A stretch of DNA of 64,000 nucleotides, from contig NZ_KZ454941.1 in NCBI RefSeq assembly GCF_002797375.1, forward strand, positions 522,516 through 586,515. The letters run 5' to 3'. Below the pieces are notes generated by a model, which was given only the letters and a program-made list of their open reading frames with translations, ran no database searches and had not been told where the DNA came from. This DNA is from Bacillus sp. FJAT-42315 (GTDB lineage: Bacteria > Bacillota > Bacilli > Bacillales > Domibacillaceae). Below are positions 24,334 through 33,502 of this stretch, piece by piece (the stretch's first letter is position 1; the number at the start of each line of letters is the position of its first letter). Both the position numbers and the translations under genes were made by a program.

Positions 24334-25965
24334 ATGATGAAAGCAGATATGATTTTAATTAGTGAGGCTGTTTTTACAGGAATAAGTGATCAGCCAGAGC
24401 CATTAGCTGTGGCGATTAAAGGAAATAAAATTATAGAGGTTGGTCCTAAAGAAGAGGTGATAGCCTTCAAAGGAGAGCATACAGAAGTCGTAGATGCTGG
24501 GGATCAACTGATTATGCCTGGTTTTCATGATGCACATCTGCATATTATGCTCGGCAGTTTGTTCAGTCATTATAGTGTGTCTTTAGTGGATGCGAAGTGT
24601 AAAGAAGAGGCGCTTGCGAAAGTAAAAGCATATGCGGATGAGCATCTAGAAGAAGCATGGATTGTCGGTACTGGCTGGGATCATACCGCTTGGGGAGAAA
24701 AGAATTTCCCTACTCGTTATGAATTGGATCAAGTGCTTGCTGATCGTCCAGTTATTCTTCTGCATGCGGAAGGGCATTACGGCTGGGTGAATTCTCTTGC
24801 TCTTGAACAAGCAGGGGTTACGAAAGATACAGAGAATCCGGATTACGGAATTATTTATAAAGATGAAGCTGGGGAGCCAACAGGAATTTTAATTGAAACG
24901 GCGATTTCTTTAGCGACGGATTATGCCTATGATTTCTCAAAAGAGAGACTACGTGATATGGTGGAGCAATTTTTACAACATGCAGCGAGATTAGGAGTCA
25001 CTTCTGTGAATGATTTGTATGCCAGCCGGGCTCATGAAAAATTGGAAGCGTATGATGTGTATCAAAAGATTGAGGAAGAAGGCCGTTTGACGGCAAGATT
25101 TCATCTTTATCCGCCGCTAAATGGGGACATCGAACAAGCGAAGAAATTACGTGAACAGTATCATTCTGATAAATTGCAGTTGGCTGGATTAAAGCAATTT
25201 ATTGATGGGGTCGTGACGGGCTATACCGCTTTTATGCTTGATCCTTATGAACAGCGTCCTGAAACGAGAGGGGAGACAGCTTATAGAAAAGAGCAATTGG
25301 GACAATGGGTGGAAGAAGCGGACAAGGAGGGGTTTCAAATCCGTTTTCACTCGATTGGCGATGGTGCTGTTCGGCTCGGATTGGATTTATATGAACAGGC
25401 ACAGCAGAAAAATGGCAAGCGTGATGCCCGCCATGCCCTTGAGCATATTGAAGTGGTTGCGCCTGAAGATATTCCGCGTTTCGAAGAGCTTGGCGTGATG
25501 CCTTCTATTCAGCCATTTCATATGGCGTTAATGCCTCGTGAAAGTCACACGACACAAGTGAGTGAGGAAAAACAAGCGTATATTTACCCGAATGCTTCTT
25601 TAGTTCGCTCTGGGGCTGATGTGTCATACAGTAGCGATTACCCGATTGTGCCGCTTGAACCGATGCTTGAGATTTATCATGCGGTGACGCGTAAAGATTT
25701 TACACTGAAGGACACATGGAATGAGCAGGAAAAAGTAACGATGGCGGAGGCGTTAAAAGCGTATACTATTGCTTCTGCTTATAGCGTTTTTCGTGAACAT
25801 GAGCTTGGAACAATAGAAAAAGGAAAACTAGCGGACGTTATCGTCTTAGACCGGAACTTATTTGCGGTACCAGAAGACGAAATTCTGGAAACGAAAGTCG
25901 AGCTGACATTAGTAGATGGAGAAATTGTTTGGAGTCAGTCGCAAGTAGCTATGGAGAACTGCTGA
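24334..25965 (+). CDS. YtcJ-type amidohydrolase
   Basis: A 543-residue metal-dependent hydrolase of the amidohydrolase_3 family. Seen: GFHDAHLH (HxH metal ligands), the GTGWDHTAWGE segment, FIDGVVTGYTA, FHSIGDGAV with a metal His, HALEHIE and SSDYPIVPLEP with the catalytic Asp; the C-terminal beta sandwich ends LVDGEIVW. Related enzymes hydrolyse exocyclic amides such as N-substituted formamides. Substrate not determinable here. RBS GGGAGGAGAGGG, two adjacent ATGs (24334, 24337). Operon with the permease. Confidence 0.87.
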   Translation: MMKADMILISEAVFTGISDQPEPLAVAIKGNKIIEVGPKEEVIAFKGEHTEVVDAGDQLIMPGFHDAHLHIMLGSLFSHYSVSLVDAKCKEEALAKVKAYADEHLEEAWIVGTGWDHTAWGEKNFPTRYELDQVLADRPVILLHAEGHYGWVNSLALEQAGVTKDTENPDYGIIYKDEAGEPTGILIETAISLATDYAYDFSKERLRDMVEQFLQHAARLGVTSVNDLYASRAHEKLEAYDVYQKIEEEGRLTARFHLYPPLNGDIEQAKKLREQYHSDKLQLAGLKQFIDGVVTGYTAFMLDPYEQRPETRGETAYRKEQLGQWVEEADKEGFQIRFHSIGDGAVRLGLDLYEQAQQKNGKRDARHALEHIEVVAPEDIPRFEELGVMPSIQPFHMALMPRESHTTQVSEEKQAYIYPNASLVRSGADVSYSSDYPIVPLEPMLEIYHAVTRKDFTLKDTWNEQEKVTMAEALKAYTIASAYSVFREHELGTIEKGKLADVIVLDRNLFAVPEDEILETKVELTLVDGEIVWSQSQVAMENC

Positions 25966-25995
25966 AGAGAGTGATTGAATAAAAAGATCAGATGG

Positions 25996-26036
25996 AAAAA
26001 GCCAACCTTTGGATATGAATAATTTGGTTGGCTTTT
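25996..26036. terminator. Bidirectional terminator
   Basis: AAAAAGCCAACC...GGTTGGCTTTT between the convergent amidohydrolase and ABC genes. Confidence 0.85.
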
Positions 26037-26064
26037 CAAATTTAGTATTTCATGGTGGGCGCTG

Positions 26065-26967
26065 TTAGATGATGCCAGCATAATGTTGGTTATGGCAATT
26101 TTTCAAGTCGAATTCTCCGGATAAAATGGCGGGAAGAATCTCGTCAAGTCCAACGTTAGCTTTGCGGATAATGTGAGTATTACTTTTATTTAGTTCTTGT
26201 TCCGTGATGTTTTCCTTGTAGGAAATGACTTCTCGTCCATCACCGCTTGTATGAATGACACATGAAATGGGCTGTTGCAAAGGTTGATCTAACCAGAACC
26301 GAGTGAACTTAGAGGCTAAGTCGTCTTTTTCAAACATGCCTAAAAATTCCCCTTGGCGAATCACTAAAAGGTAATCGGCGAATTTACGAATGTCGTGAAG
26401 CTGATGGCTCGTGAATAAGATCGTTCTTTCCAAATCTTCATCCATTAACTGCACCATCTCATCAATCACTAATTTTTGTGCCATTAAATCAATAGCTGCC
26501 ATCGGTTCGTCAAAAATCATTACATCCTGTGGTTGAGCTAAAGTTAAAGCAAGTATTAATTTTTTTTGTACCCCTTGTGATAGCTTATCAAATCGTTTAT
26601 TAAGTGGGATATTTAATTCACGGACATAACGAGAGAACCGTTCTTCATCAAAGGAAGAAGAAAAATGGGCAATGAGCTTTTTCATTTCCGATCCTTTTAA
26701 GCTGCTACAACCAGATGTTGTTTGAGGCTGATAAGCGATTCGCTTTTTCCAACTGTTATCCCCTAACACTCGATTCTGATCAAAAAGTTGGATATGGCCA
26801 CTGTCTTCTTTTGCTAATCCCATGATCATTTTGAGCAGCGTACTTTTGCCAGCGCCGTTATCACCAATAATGGCGACAGAACTTCCAGCGGGAATGGCGA
26901 CGTTAACAGGTCCGAGTTCGAATTCTCCAATTTGTTTACATACTTGTTCGAATTTAATCACACTCAT
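26065..26967 (-). CDS. ABC transporter ATP-binding protein
   Basis: A 300-residue nucleotide-binding protein: Walker A GDNGAGKST, Q-loop near YQPQTT, signature LSQGVQKKL, Walker B VMIFDEP and switch His in TSHQLHD. The last 80 residues are an extra domain. It starts two bases after the GntR gene and is the third gene of an operon with a membrane protein and the regulator, like the ytr-type cell-envelope operons. Its membrane partner is probably the gene at 27372. Confidence 0.87.
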   Translation of the reverse strand: MSVIKFEQVCKQIGEFELGPVNVAIPAGSSVAIIGDNGAGKSTLLKMIMGLAKEDSGHIQLFDQNRVLGDNSWKKRIAYQPQTTSGCSSLKGSEMKKLIAHFSSSFDEERFSRYVRELNIPLNKRFDKLSQGVQKKLILALTLAQPQDVMIFDEPMAAIDLMAQKLVIDEMVQLMDEDLERTILFTSHQLHDIRKFADYLLVIRQGEFLGMFEKDDLASKFTRFWLDQPLQQPISCVIHTSGDGREVISYKENITEQELNKSNTHIIRKANVGLDEILPAILSGEFDLKNCHNQHYAGII

Positions 26968-26969
26968 GG

Positions 26970-27356
26970 TTAATCTCTCCTTTTATTGATTATGAGGGTG
27001 AACATTTTTTCGATATCCTGCAAGGAATAATCATGCTGCAATCCTACTTCAACAGCCCGTTCAATTGCTTGATGGACGGTTTTTTCTTTTACTTCTTCTT
27101 TGATTGCTAGTGCTACATTTGCCACAAAAGTTCCTCTCCCTCGAATCGTTTCAATGAATCCTTTTTGTTCCAAATCATTATAGGCTCTTTTCGTAGTAAT
27201 CACGCTACATCCCAATTCTTTCGCTAGTACTCTTATGGAAGGTAGAGCGGTTCCAGCTGATAATTGGCCTCCAGAGATCAGAGCCTTTATTTGAGCTTCA
27301 ATTTGATGATAAATTGGTTCCCGACTGTCTTGGGAGATATGAATTGGTAATGTCAT
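26970..27356 (-). CDS. YtrA-type GntR regulator
   Basis: A 128-residue regulator. It has a GntR winged helix (PIYHQIEAQIKALISGGQLSAGTALPSIRVLAKELG...RAYNDLEQKGFIETIRGRGTFV) and only a short C-terminal extension, as in the YtrA subfamily, which controls ABC transporter operons. RBS AAAGGGGAG. It sits between the membrane protein and the ATPase, and the operon promoter carries a dyad that may be its operator. Confidence 0.88.
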   Translation of the reverse strand: MTLPIHISQDSREPIYHQIEAQIKALISGGQLSAGTALPSIRVLAKELGCSVITTKRAYNDLEQKGFIETIRGRGTFVANVALAIKEEVKEKTVHQAIERAVEVGLQHDYSLQDIEKMFTLIINKRRD

Positions 27357-27371
27357 GGTAATTTCTCCCCT

Positions 27372-28097
27372 TTACAAATAATCTATGGTCTGGACTTTTT
27401 TTACGGCGTACTGATACCAGTAAAGATAACTTCCGATTGTTAAAAGTGCTGCACATACTAATGTAACTACTGGGTAATTTTTGATCAGAAAAATGGAGCC
27501 TTCGACTAAGCTAGTTTTTACATAAAAATAGTAAGTTATCGTCATTGCTAAGATCGATCCATAGATAATAATTGAAAAGACGATTATTTTTGTCATGGAT
27601 ATTATATCGCCCACGTCACTAGCTGAGAGGAGCGAGCTCATCATTAAACTAATCAGAAGCCAAAAAAATAGGAAAGTGATAGATTCACCTAATGACAGGG
27701 TAGAATTCAGTTTCGACGGTAAAACGAGCAATAATCCAATTAAAATCATATTTGTGATGAGCGATTGAAAAGAGTTAGAAAGAAAACGGCTTTTTAGCAA
27801 CACTTCTTCTGAAATGGGCTGCTCCTGTAAAAAATTGAAAGAACTGCAGCCCCAAAAATCTCCTGACACCCTTATTAATTGGTCTTCTTTTGAGCGGAAG
27901 GAATACGGTAGAGAGGTTACAGCCACAATAAAGAGCCAATCGAAAATTATTTTTGTTGCCAAGTTAACAGAGCCATTGGAGAGTGCTGTTAGCAGAAATA
28001 AAAAAATGAGGGCAAACATGATGAGTTTGAATAATCCTCTTGTTTTCACGAACTCAAACTTACTCAACCACCAAGCATCACGCCAAACAGAATTCAT
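27372..28097 (-). CDS. ABC-type membrane protein of the GntR/ABC operon
   Basis: A 241-residue protein with about six membrane helices and no soluble domain, first in the operon. I chose ATG 28097, nine bases after AGGAGG; the upstream TTG directly abuts that RBS. It has no clear family signature that I recognise, but position and topology fit an ABC-2-like permease for the ATPase encoded at 26065. Confidence 0.72.
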   Translation of the reverse strand: MNSVWRDAWWLSKFEFVKTRGLFKLIMFALIFLFLLTALSNGSVNLATKIIFDWLFIVAVTSLPYSFRSKEDQLIRVSGDFWGCSSFNFLQEQPISEEVLLKSRFLSNSFQSLITNMILIGLLLVLPSKLNSTLSLGESITFLFFWLLISLMMSSLLSASDVGDIISMTKIIVFSIIIYGSILAMTITYYFYVKTSLVEGSIFLIKNYPVVTLVCAALLTIGSYLYWYQYAVKKVQTIDYL

Positions 28098-28119
28098 ATT
28101 AGTCAACCTCCTAGTGTTA

Positions 28120-28145
28120 ATGTGTATATGTGTTTATATACACAT
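28120..28145. promoter_or_regulatory. Dyad operator candidate for the GntR regulator
   Basis: ATGTGTATA, 8 bases, TATACACAT: a perfect 9-bp inverted repeat just upstream of the RBS of the first gene of the operon. GTGTA...TACAC dyads are usual for YtrA-type GntR proteins. Confidence 0.6.
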
Positions 28146-28357
28146 CATAAGTGGTCTTTACAAAAAATGCAACCATTAATTTCCGGCATCTAATTCTTAT
28201 TACGTTCATGTGCTAAGGAAGCCAAAGTTTTCTTTATTTCTTTCAATTTGGGAAATATCAGATTATTTCTTCTTTTTTTTGTGTATGAGTGGTATAATCT
28301 TTCAAATAAATCTTTTTCATCATGAAAGTTAAACAGTGAGCAAGGAGTGGAATTTGG

Positions 28358-29728
28358 ATGAAAGTTTGTAAATTTGGTGGAACGTCTGTAGCGAGTGCTG
28401 AGCAGATCAAAAAAGTGGCTGCGATCGTTGGGGAAGATGCAAAGCGTAAAATTGTCGTTGTATCTGCTCCAGGAAAGCGTTTTAGTGATGATATTAAAGT
28501 AACGGATTTACTCATTAATTTAGCAGAGGCTTCTCTTTCAACAGGGGAAGCAGAGAAGGAATTACAAGCGGTTGTGGACCGCTATGCTGATATCGCTAAG
28601 GAACTCGGTTTAGATGAGCAAATTGTCAAAGTGATTGAAGAAGACCTTCGTGGGCGGGTAACGGTTAATCGCGAGAATCGCGATTTATTCGTTGATCAGC
28701 TCAAAGCGAGTGGGGAAGACAACAATGCAAAGTTAATTGCTGCTTATTTTTCAAGCATTGGTATGGAAGCGGAATATGTCAATCCGAAAGAGGCAGGACT
28801 AATTGTTAGCGATGAACCAGGTCGGGCTCGTGCCTTACCAGAAGCATATGAAAATTTAAGTAATTTGCGTGATCGTAAAGGGGTTGTTGTATTCCCAGGT
28901 TTCTTCGGCTATTCACGTGACGGTGTGATGATGACATTTGCTCGTGGTGGCTCTGACATTACAGGTTCGATTTTAGCCGCTGCGATCGGTGCGGAACTAT
29001 ATGAAAACTTTACAGACGTGGATTCGGTGTTCGCAGCTAACCCGAAAGTGGTGGACAACCCAATTGAAATTAAGCGAATGACGTATCGAGAAATGCGTGA
29101 ACTTTCTTATGCTGGTTTTTCCGTTTTTCACGATGAAGCATTAATGCCAGCTTTCCAGCGTTCTGTGCCGGTTTGTATTAAAAATACAAATAACCCGTCA
29201 GCAGAAGGAACAATGATTGTTGCTGAGCGTGAATATTCGAATAGCCCAGTGAGTGGCATTGCGGCAGATGGTGGATTTTCAACGATTTATGTCAGCAAAT
29301 ACTTAATGAACCGCGAGCTTGGATTCGGTCGTCGCTTATTGCAAATATTAGAAGACGAACATATTTCTTATGAGCATACTCCATCTGGCATTGATGATTT
29401 ATCTGTCATTGTGCGTAGCCATCAATTAACGCCGGAGAAAGAAGCACGGATTATTTCGAGATGCCGGGAAGAGTTGTTAGTGGATGATGTGTATATTGAA
29501 CATCATTTTGCGATGGTTGTACTTGTAGGAGAGGGAATGCATAACACACGCGGTCTGACAGCAAGAGCAACAACAGCCATTTCTCGTGTTGGCGCTAATA
29601 TCGAAATGATTAACCAAGGATCATCGGAAGTCAGTCTTGTATTTGGTATTCAAGAAAAAGATACAGATAATGTTTTAAAAGAACTATACAAAGAATTTTT
29701 CAGCACAAGCGCTGTACTAGGTGTTTGA
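28358..29728 (+). CDS. Aspartate kinase
   Basis: A 456-residue aspartokinase (ATP plus L-aspartate to 4-phosphoaspartate), first step to lysine, threonine and methionine. Seen: VCKFGGTSVA at the start, FARGGSDITG in the active site, FTDVDSVF, then two C-terminal ACT domains. It is the monomeric-chain type of B. subtilis YclM (aspartokinase III). The leader has an extended -10 TGGTATAAT near 28287; no lysine riboswitch was seen in the 179-base upstream region. Single gene with its own terminator. Confidence 0.92.
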   Translation: MKVCKFGGTSVASAEQIKKVAAIVGEDAKRKIVVVSAPGKRFSDDIKVTDLLINLAEASLSTGEAEKELQAVVDRYADIAKELGLDEQIVKVIEEDLRGRVTVNRENRDLFVDQLKASGEDNNAKLIAAYFSSIGMEAEYVNPKEAGLIVSDEPGRARALPEAYENLSNLRDRKGVVVFPGFFGYSRDGVMMTFARGGSDITGSILAAAIGAELYENFTDVDSVFAANPKVVDNPIEIKRMTYREMRELSYAGFSVFHDEALMPAFQRSVPVCIKNTNNPSAEGTMIVAEREYSNSPVSGIAADGGFSTIYVSKYLMNRELGFGRRLLQILEDEHISYEHTPSGIDDLSVIVRSHQLTPEKEARIISRCREELLVDDVYIEHHFAMVVLVGEGMHNTRGLTARATTAISRVGANIEMINQGSSEVSLVFGIQEKDTDNVLKELYKEFFSTSAVLGV

Positions 29729-29753
29729 CTTAATTAAATATCGACTGTAAAAG

Positions 29754-29794
29754 AAACCAGTGAGAAAGGAAGGACCTTTCATCACTGGTTTTTA
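29754..29794. terminator. Bidirectional terminator
   Basis: AAACCAGTGA...TCACTGGTTTTT with an inner AAAGG/CCTTT. It overlaps the end of the comFB-like gene. Confidence 0.8.
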
Positions 29795-30066
29795 TAATTT
29801 TGGCAGTGGGGATTGGCAGCTATTTTAGCGCCTGCTCGAGTAATAGTTGTTAAAATGTTGGCGTGTTCTTGCGTGTTGACCATATATTTTGCTGCGACAT
29901 ACGGTTTATGTTTATCATCGACTACATACATTGGTGGAAGATGATTGAGTGAAAGAGCTAATAAATCTGCTAGACAACGATCGCATGTGCAGGTTAACTT
30001 TAAGTTGTCTTTATGCTCTATGATGATCGCTTTAACGATATCTTCCATGGCGTTTTTGACGGTCAT
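29782..30066 (-). CDS. ComFB-like protein
   Basis: A 94-residue soluble protein of the late-competence ComFB family: KNAMEDIVKAII near the N-terminus, CTCDRCLADLLALSLNHLPPMYVV in the middle with the cysteine cluster, and a C-terminal His/Cys pair. In B. subtilis comFB is part of the comF operon; here it stands alone. ComFB-domain proteins have recently been described as cyclic-dinucleotide receptors (known for the family, not shown here). No RBS problem; ATG start. Confidence 0.82.
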   Translation of the reverse strand: MTVKNAMEDIVKAIIIEHKDNLKLTCTCDRCLADLLALSLNHLPPMYVVDDKHKPYVAAKYMVNTQEHANILTTITRAGAKIAANPHCQNYKNQ

Positions 30067-30184
30067 ACAGCGACCTCCATTTCCTTAGTGAATATAAAAA
30101 AATATACTATTTGCTATATCGGATAAAAATAAAAAAACTTTAATTATATTACTATATTTTCTTTAAATGGTTAAATTTGAGATA

Positions 30185-30212
30185 AAGAGATGCTGGATAA
30201 AGCATCTCTTCA
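30185..30212 (-). terminator. Terminator of the sensor-kinase operon
   Basis: AAGAGATGCT/AGCATCTCTT hairpin just after the kinase stop codon, followed on the minus strand by TTTATC. Confidence 0.65.
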
Positions 30213-30228
30213 ATCAATATGTTTCTTT

Positions 30229-32235
30229 TCAACCTGGTAAAGTCACAGTGAATTGAGCCCCTTTTTGTAGTTGGCTGTGAGCAGTGATAGTTCCTTTATG
30301 AGCTTTAATGATTTCTTTAGCGATGGCTAAACCTAAGCCAGTGCTGTTTTTTTCAATTCGAACCGGGGTGGTACGATACATACGTTCAAATAGTTTTTCT
30401 GCATGCTCTTCTGAAAAGCCGATTCCATTGTCTTTGACTTGAAAGGAGATTATATCTTCATTTCTCCAAACAGACACTTCTATTATTCCACCAGGTGGAG
30501 TGAATTTCACCGCATTAGATAATAAGTTTGAAAAGATTTGTTCAATTCGGATCGGATCAAGCCATACTTCATGTCGCTTCTCTTTCTCTAACGAAGATTG
30601 ATAAACAAATGTTAATTGTTCAGCTTTGATTTTCGTTTCATACGATTGAAATAACTTATACATATATTCCTCAAAATCAACGAGTTGAAACTCAAAAGAA
30701 AGCTGTTTCTCTTCCATTAGTACGAGCTGCTTCAAATCAGCTAATAATTTCTCCATAAATCCCACTTGTTTATAAAGGTTATCGATATATTTTCTTTCAC
30801 CTAAAGGAAGAATGCCGTCTAATATTCCTTTAGCTATCATTTTCAGCACCGATAACGGAGAAGAAAGGTCGTGGGAAATCGTTGAGATCAAATGAGTTCT
30901 AGCACTTTCTGCTTCCTCTAGTTCTTGATAAGCCTTTTCTAACTTCATTGTTCGTTCCTGTACCTTTTTCTCTAATTGTTTATTTAAAATATTCAACTGG
31001 TTCGATAGGCGCTCGGCCATTGCGTAGGAACGAGCATATTTCGCTGCGTTTAGAGCCACATGAATGATCACATAAAAGAGGACACTTATTAGTGCGATGT
31101 ACATTCCGTCTAATAGATCTAGTCGAATCAATATGTCATTGAAGACACCATAGATGATTAACACTAAACCAACGAGATTCCAATACGCTTCAACTACGCC
31201 TTTCTTAATGGAACGAATGGATAAAATGGTCATATAAATAAACACACAAAGCACGAAAAAGGCGAAAGGCAATTTCGTGTATGTAAAGATACTTGATGGC
31301 AGAAATAACGACATACATGCGCTCGTTACACAAATGAAAATGACTACTTTAAGATAAAGAGGTTTTAAAGGTTGTATTAACATATAATGAAAATATTTGT
31401 ACCAAGCGATAAAAAGAAGAAAGGTACTAACATGTTCAATTCTTAAAATGGTTGTCCAACTTAAAAACGGGAATAGCAGGTCAAGTTGAATTGTGCCAGC
31501 GGAGGACGTTCGAATCGCTACTGCCAAGCAAACAAGGCCAAAGTAGAGCGAAGACAAATCATTGCGACGTTTCATATAAAAAACAATGTGATAAATTGCT
31601 AGAATCAACATTCCACCAATAATAAATGATTCCTTCATCAGGCGTAAACTATATTGGGGGAGTAATACGGTTTCTTTACCAAACTCAATCGTTTGCCACA
31701 AGCCTGTATGATAGAACATATAATTAGAGGTTAAAATATCAATCTGCAACACTTCTTGATCTGGTTGATAAGCAATAAAAGATGGTCGGTTGGCTGGGAC
31801 ATAGTCTTCTTTTGTTGTGCCAACGACACCATTTTCATAAAGTGTTTCCCCGTTCACTTTGAAAATATAACTTGATCCGATTTCTGGGAGGTAAAATCCG
31901 AGACGTTTTCCAACGTATTCTGGGTTTAGCTTCATAATTAGACGATAGTTCGCATAACCATTTGGAGATACATTTTGACCGTTCAACTTATAATTCGTCC
32001 ATTCATTTGGTACGTCTACATAGATCGGAGACTGTCCACTGAAATCCTTCCATGAAAAAGCCCATTCTCCATTTAACCCGATGATCGGCGTAGCTTCAAA
32101 GGAGTGTTGTTGAAGATTCAAGGTGCCTTGCTGTGCTTCAAAAGAAATATGAGCAGGTTTAGTGAAGTGGCTGTACATGAATAATAAAAGCAATAAGCCT
32201 AGCGTGACAGAAATATAGGTTCCTCGTCTTTTCAT
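30229..32235 (-). CDS. Sensor histidine kinase with 7TM-DISM input
   Basis: A 668-residue kinase: N-terminal helix, extracellular jelly-roll-like DISM domain (about 40-185, GLNGEWAFSW...), seven membrane helices to about residue 400, coiled coil, HisKA with STISHDLSSPL (H455) and an HATPase domain (NLLSNAVKFT, DNGIGF, STGLGLAI). The input half resembles that of the hybrid kinase at 9759. It overlaps the upstream OmpR-type regulator gene by 4 bases (ATGA), a coupled two-component pair. Signal unknown; DISM domains are thought to bind carbohydrates. Confidence 0.9.
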   Translation of the reverse strand: MKRRGTYISVTLGLLLLLFMYSHFTKPAHISFEAQQGTLNLQQHSFEATPIIGLNGEWAFSWKDFSGQSPIYVDVPNEWTNYKLNGQNVSPNGYANYRLIMKLNPEYVGKRLGFYLPEIGSSYIFKVNGETLYENGVVGTTKEDYVPANRPSFIAYQPDQEVLQIDILTSNYMFYHTGLWQTIEFGKETVLLPQYSLRLMKESFIIGGMLILAIYHIVFYMKRRNDLSSLYFGLVCLAVAIRTSSAGTIQLDLLFPFLSWTTILRIEHVSTFLLFIAWYKYFHYMLIQPLKPLYLKVVIFICVTSACMSLFLPSSIFTYTKLPFAFFVLCVFIYMTILSIRSIKKGVVEAYWNLVGLVLIIYGVFNDILIRLDLLDGMYIALISVLFYVIIHVALNAAKYARSYAMAERLSNQLNILNKQLEKKVQERTMKLEKAYQELEEAESARTHLISTISHDLSSPLSVLKMIAKGILDGILPLGERKYIDNLYKQVGFMEKLLADLKQLVLMEEKQLSFEFQLVDFEEYMYKLFQSYETKIKAEQLTFVYQSSLEKEKRHEVWLDPIRIEQIFSNLLSNAVKFTPPGGIIEVSVWRNEDIISFQVKDNGIGFSEEHAEKLFERMYRTTPVRIEKNSTGLGLAIAKEIIKAHKGTITAHSQLQKGAQFTVTLPG

Positions 32236-32912
32236 GGCACGAATTTGTATCCGAAACCTCTAACTGTTTGAATATGATGTGGCTTTTTCGGGATGTCTTC
32301 AATTTTTTTTCGTAAATTGCTAATGTGTACAAATATTGTGTTAGCATCGCTTTCAGAATCAATCCCCCAAATGGAGTTAAACAAATGCTCCGAACTAAAA
32401 ACTTTATTCGGATGTTGCGCTAAGAAAAATAGTAATTGTCTTTCTTTCACATATAATTCGATCGGTTGCCCGTTTTTGGTAACTTCCATACTTTCTAAAT
32501 CGAGCGTGAGCGTACCAAACACCAACTTGTTATTTTCTGTTTCGTCGGTACGTCTTCGTAAGTGAACTTTGATCCGTGCGAGTAATTCTTGAGGGTCAAA
32601 AGGTTTTGTAATATAATCATCGGCTCCGCTATCAAATCCTTGCAATTTGATTGATGTTTCACTGAATCCGGAGATGAATATTAATACACCGTCATATTGC
32701 TTGCGATATCGCTTGGCTAAAGCAAGGCCACTCTCTCCTGGAAGTTGAATATCAAGCAAGATTAAATCAGGTTGAAAAAGCTGTATCTCCTCCCAACCCT
32801 TTTCTGCATTTTCCGCCCAACGAGCTTCGTATCCAGCAGCTTCTAAATACATAAGACCTACTTCAGCAAGCGTTGCTTCGTCTTCTATTAGTAGGATGCG
32901 CTTGCGCTCCAT
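32232..32912 (-). CDS. OmpR-family response regulator
   Basis: A 226-residue regulator: receiver with EDE acidic pocket (LLIEDEA), phospho-Asp D54 in LLDIQLPG, Lys in ITKPFDP, and a C-terminal winged helix (LFNSIWGIDSESDANTIFVHISNLRKKIE...IQTVRGFGYKF). It is first in the operon with the DISM kinase. No neighbouring gene with an obvious shared operator was found, so targets are unknown. Confidence 0.92.
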   Translation of the reverse strand: MERKRILLIEDEATLAEVGLMYLEAAGYEARWAENAEKGWEEIQLFQPDLILLDIQLPGESGLALAKRYRKQYDGVLIFISGFSETSIKLQGFDSGADDYITKPFDPQELLARIKVHLRRRTDETENNKLVFGTLTLDLESMEVTKNGQPIELYVKERQLLFFLAQHPNKVFSSEHLFNSIWGIDSESDANTIFVHISNLRKKIEDIPKKPHHIQTVRGFGYKFVP

Positions 32913-32998
32913 TTTGGTTACTTCCTCTCTGATTAAAGTTCTACTATAATATTACCAATTTTTCGTGAATTATCGAATGATACATTTGAACTAAAAAA

Positions 32999-33041
32999 GA
33001 AGAAGGCTAACCTAAAAATAGAGGTCAGCCTTCTTCTAATT
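32999..33041. terminator. Hairpin terminator
   Basis: AGAAGAAGGCTAACCT...AGGTCAGCCTTCTTCT followed by T-rich sequence. It lies downstream of the 52-aa minus-strand ORF. Confidence 0.75.
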
Positions 33042-33064
33042 TCGTTGCTGAAGGAAAGGCGAGC

Positions 33065-33223
33065 TTATTGAGATAGCTTGTCTAAAATGCTCGTATGGTT
33101 GCGATGCACTCGATGTGACTCTTGATAAGATTTGCGCAATTCCTTTGTTTGTAAACGCTCTTTTAATTTTGGTAACACAATTGCTAGCAGTACGCCATAA
33201 GTAATGATTTTCTTTGCATTCAT
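33065..33223 (-). CDS. Small 52-aa protein
   Basis: ATG 33223, 52 residues: a hydrophobic N-terminal stretch (KKIITYGVLLAIVLP) then a basic, helical tail rich in Lys, Arg and His. Followed by a clear terminator at 32999, which favours a real gene. The RBS is weak (GGGG...AAG). A longer frame on the same strand overlaps it but has no better start. Family unknown. Confidence 0.45.
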   Translation of the reverse strand: MNAKKIITYGVLLAIVLPKLKERLQTKELRKSYQESHRVHRNHTSILDKLSQ

Positions 33224-33502
33224 CTTTCTTCATCCCCGTTCTAAATAGTAGGTATATTTTGATATACCCGATAATAATTAAGAAAAAACAACAGAGAGGC
33301 ACTATGTTATTCACAATAGAACCAAAAAGATATCCTATATTATTATAACATACTAAATGACCTAATGAAATTGAAATACTGGGATTGACTGTAAAATGAG
33401 GTTGTGAGTCAAATAAATCACACCACTTTTTAAAACACTCTATACACTCGTACATATTCCTTTTATAATTTTCAGAAAGGCTTAATAATCAGGGGGATCT
33501 TT

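Noticed and set aside
28179-28357. Possible lysine riboswitch before aspartate kinase
   Set aside because: Region too short and without the conserved AGAGG...GGGAC core or terminator hairpin.
33036-33455. 139-codon minus-strand frame between the response regulator and the S8 protease
   Set aside because: Poor RBS and no coherent protein pattern. The overlapping 52-codon frame (33065-33223) has a more gene-like composition.
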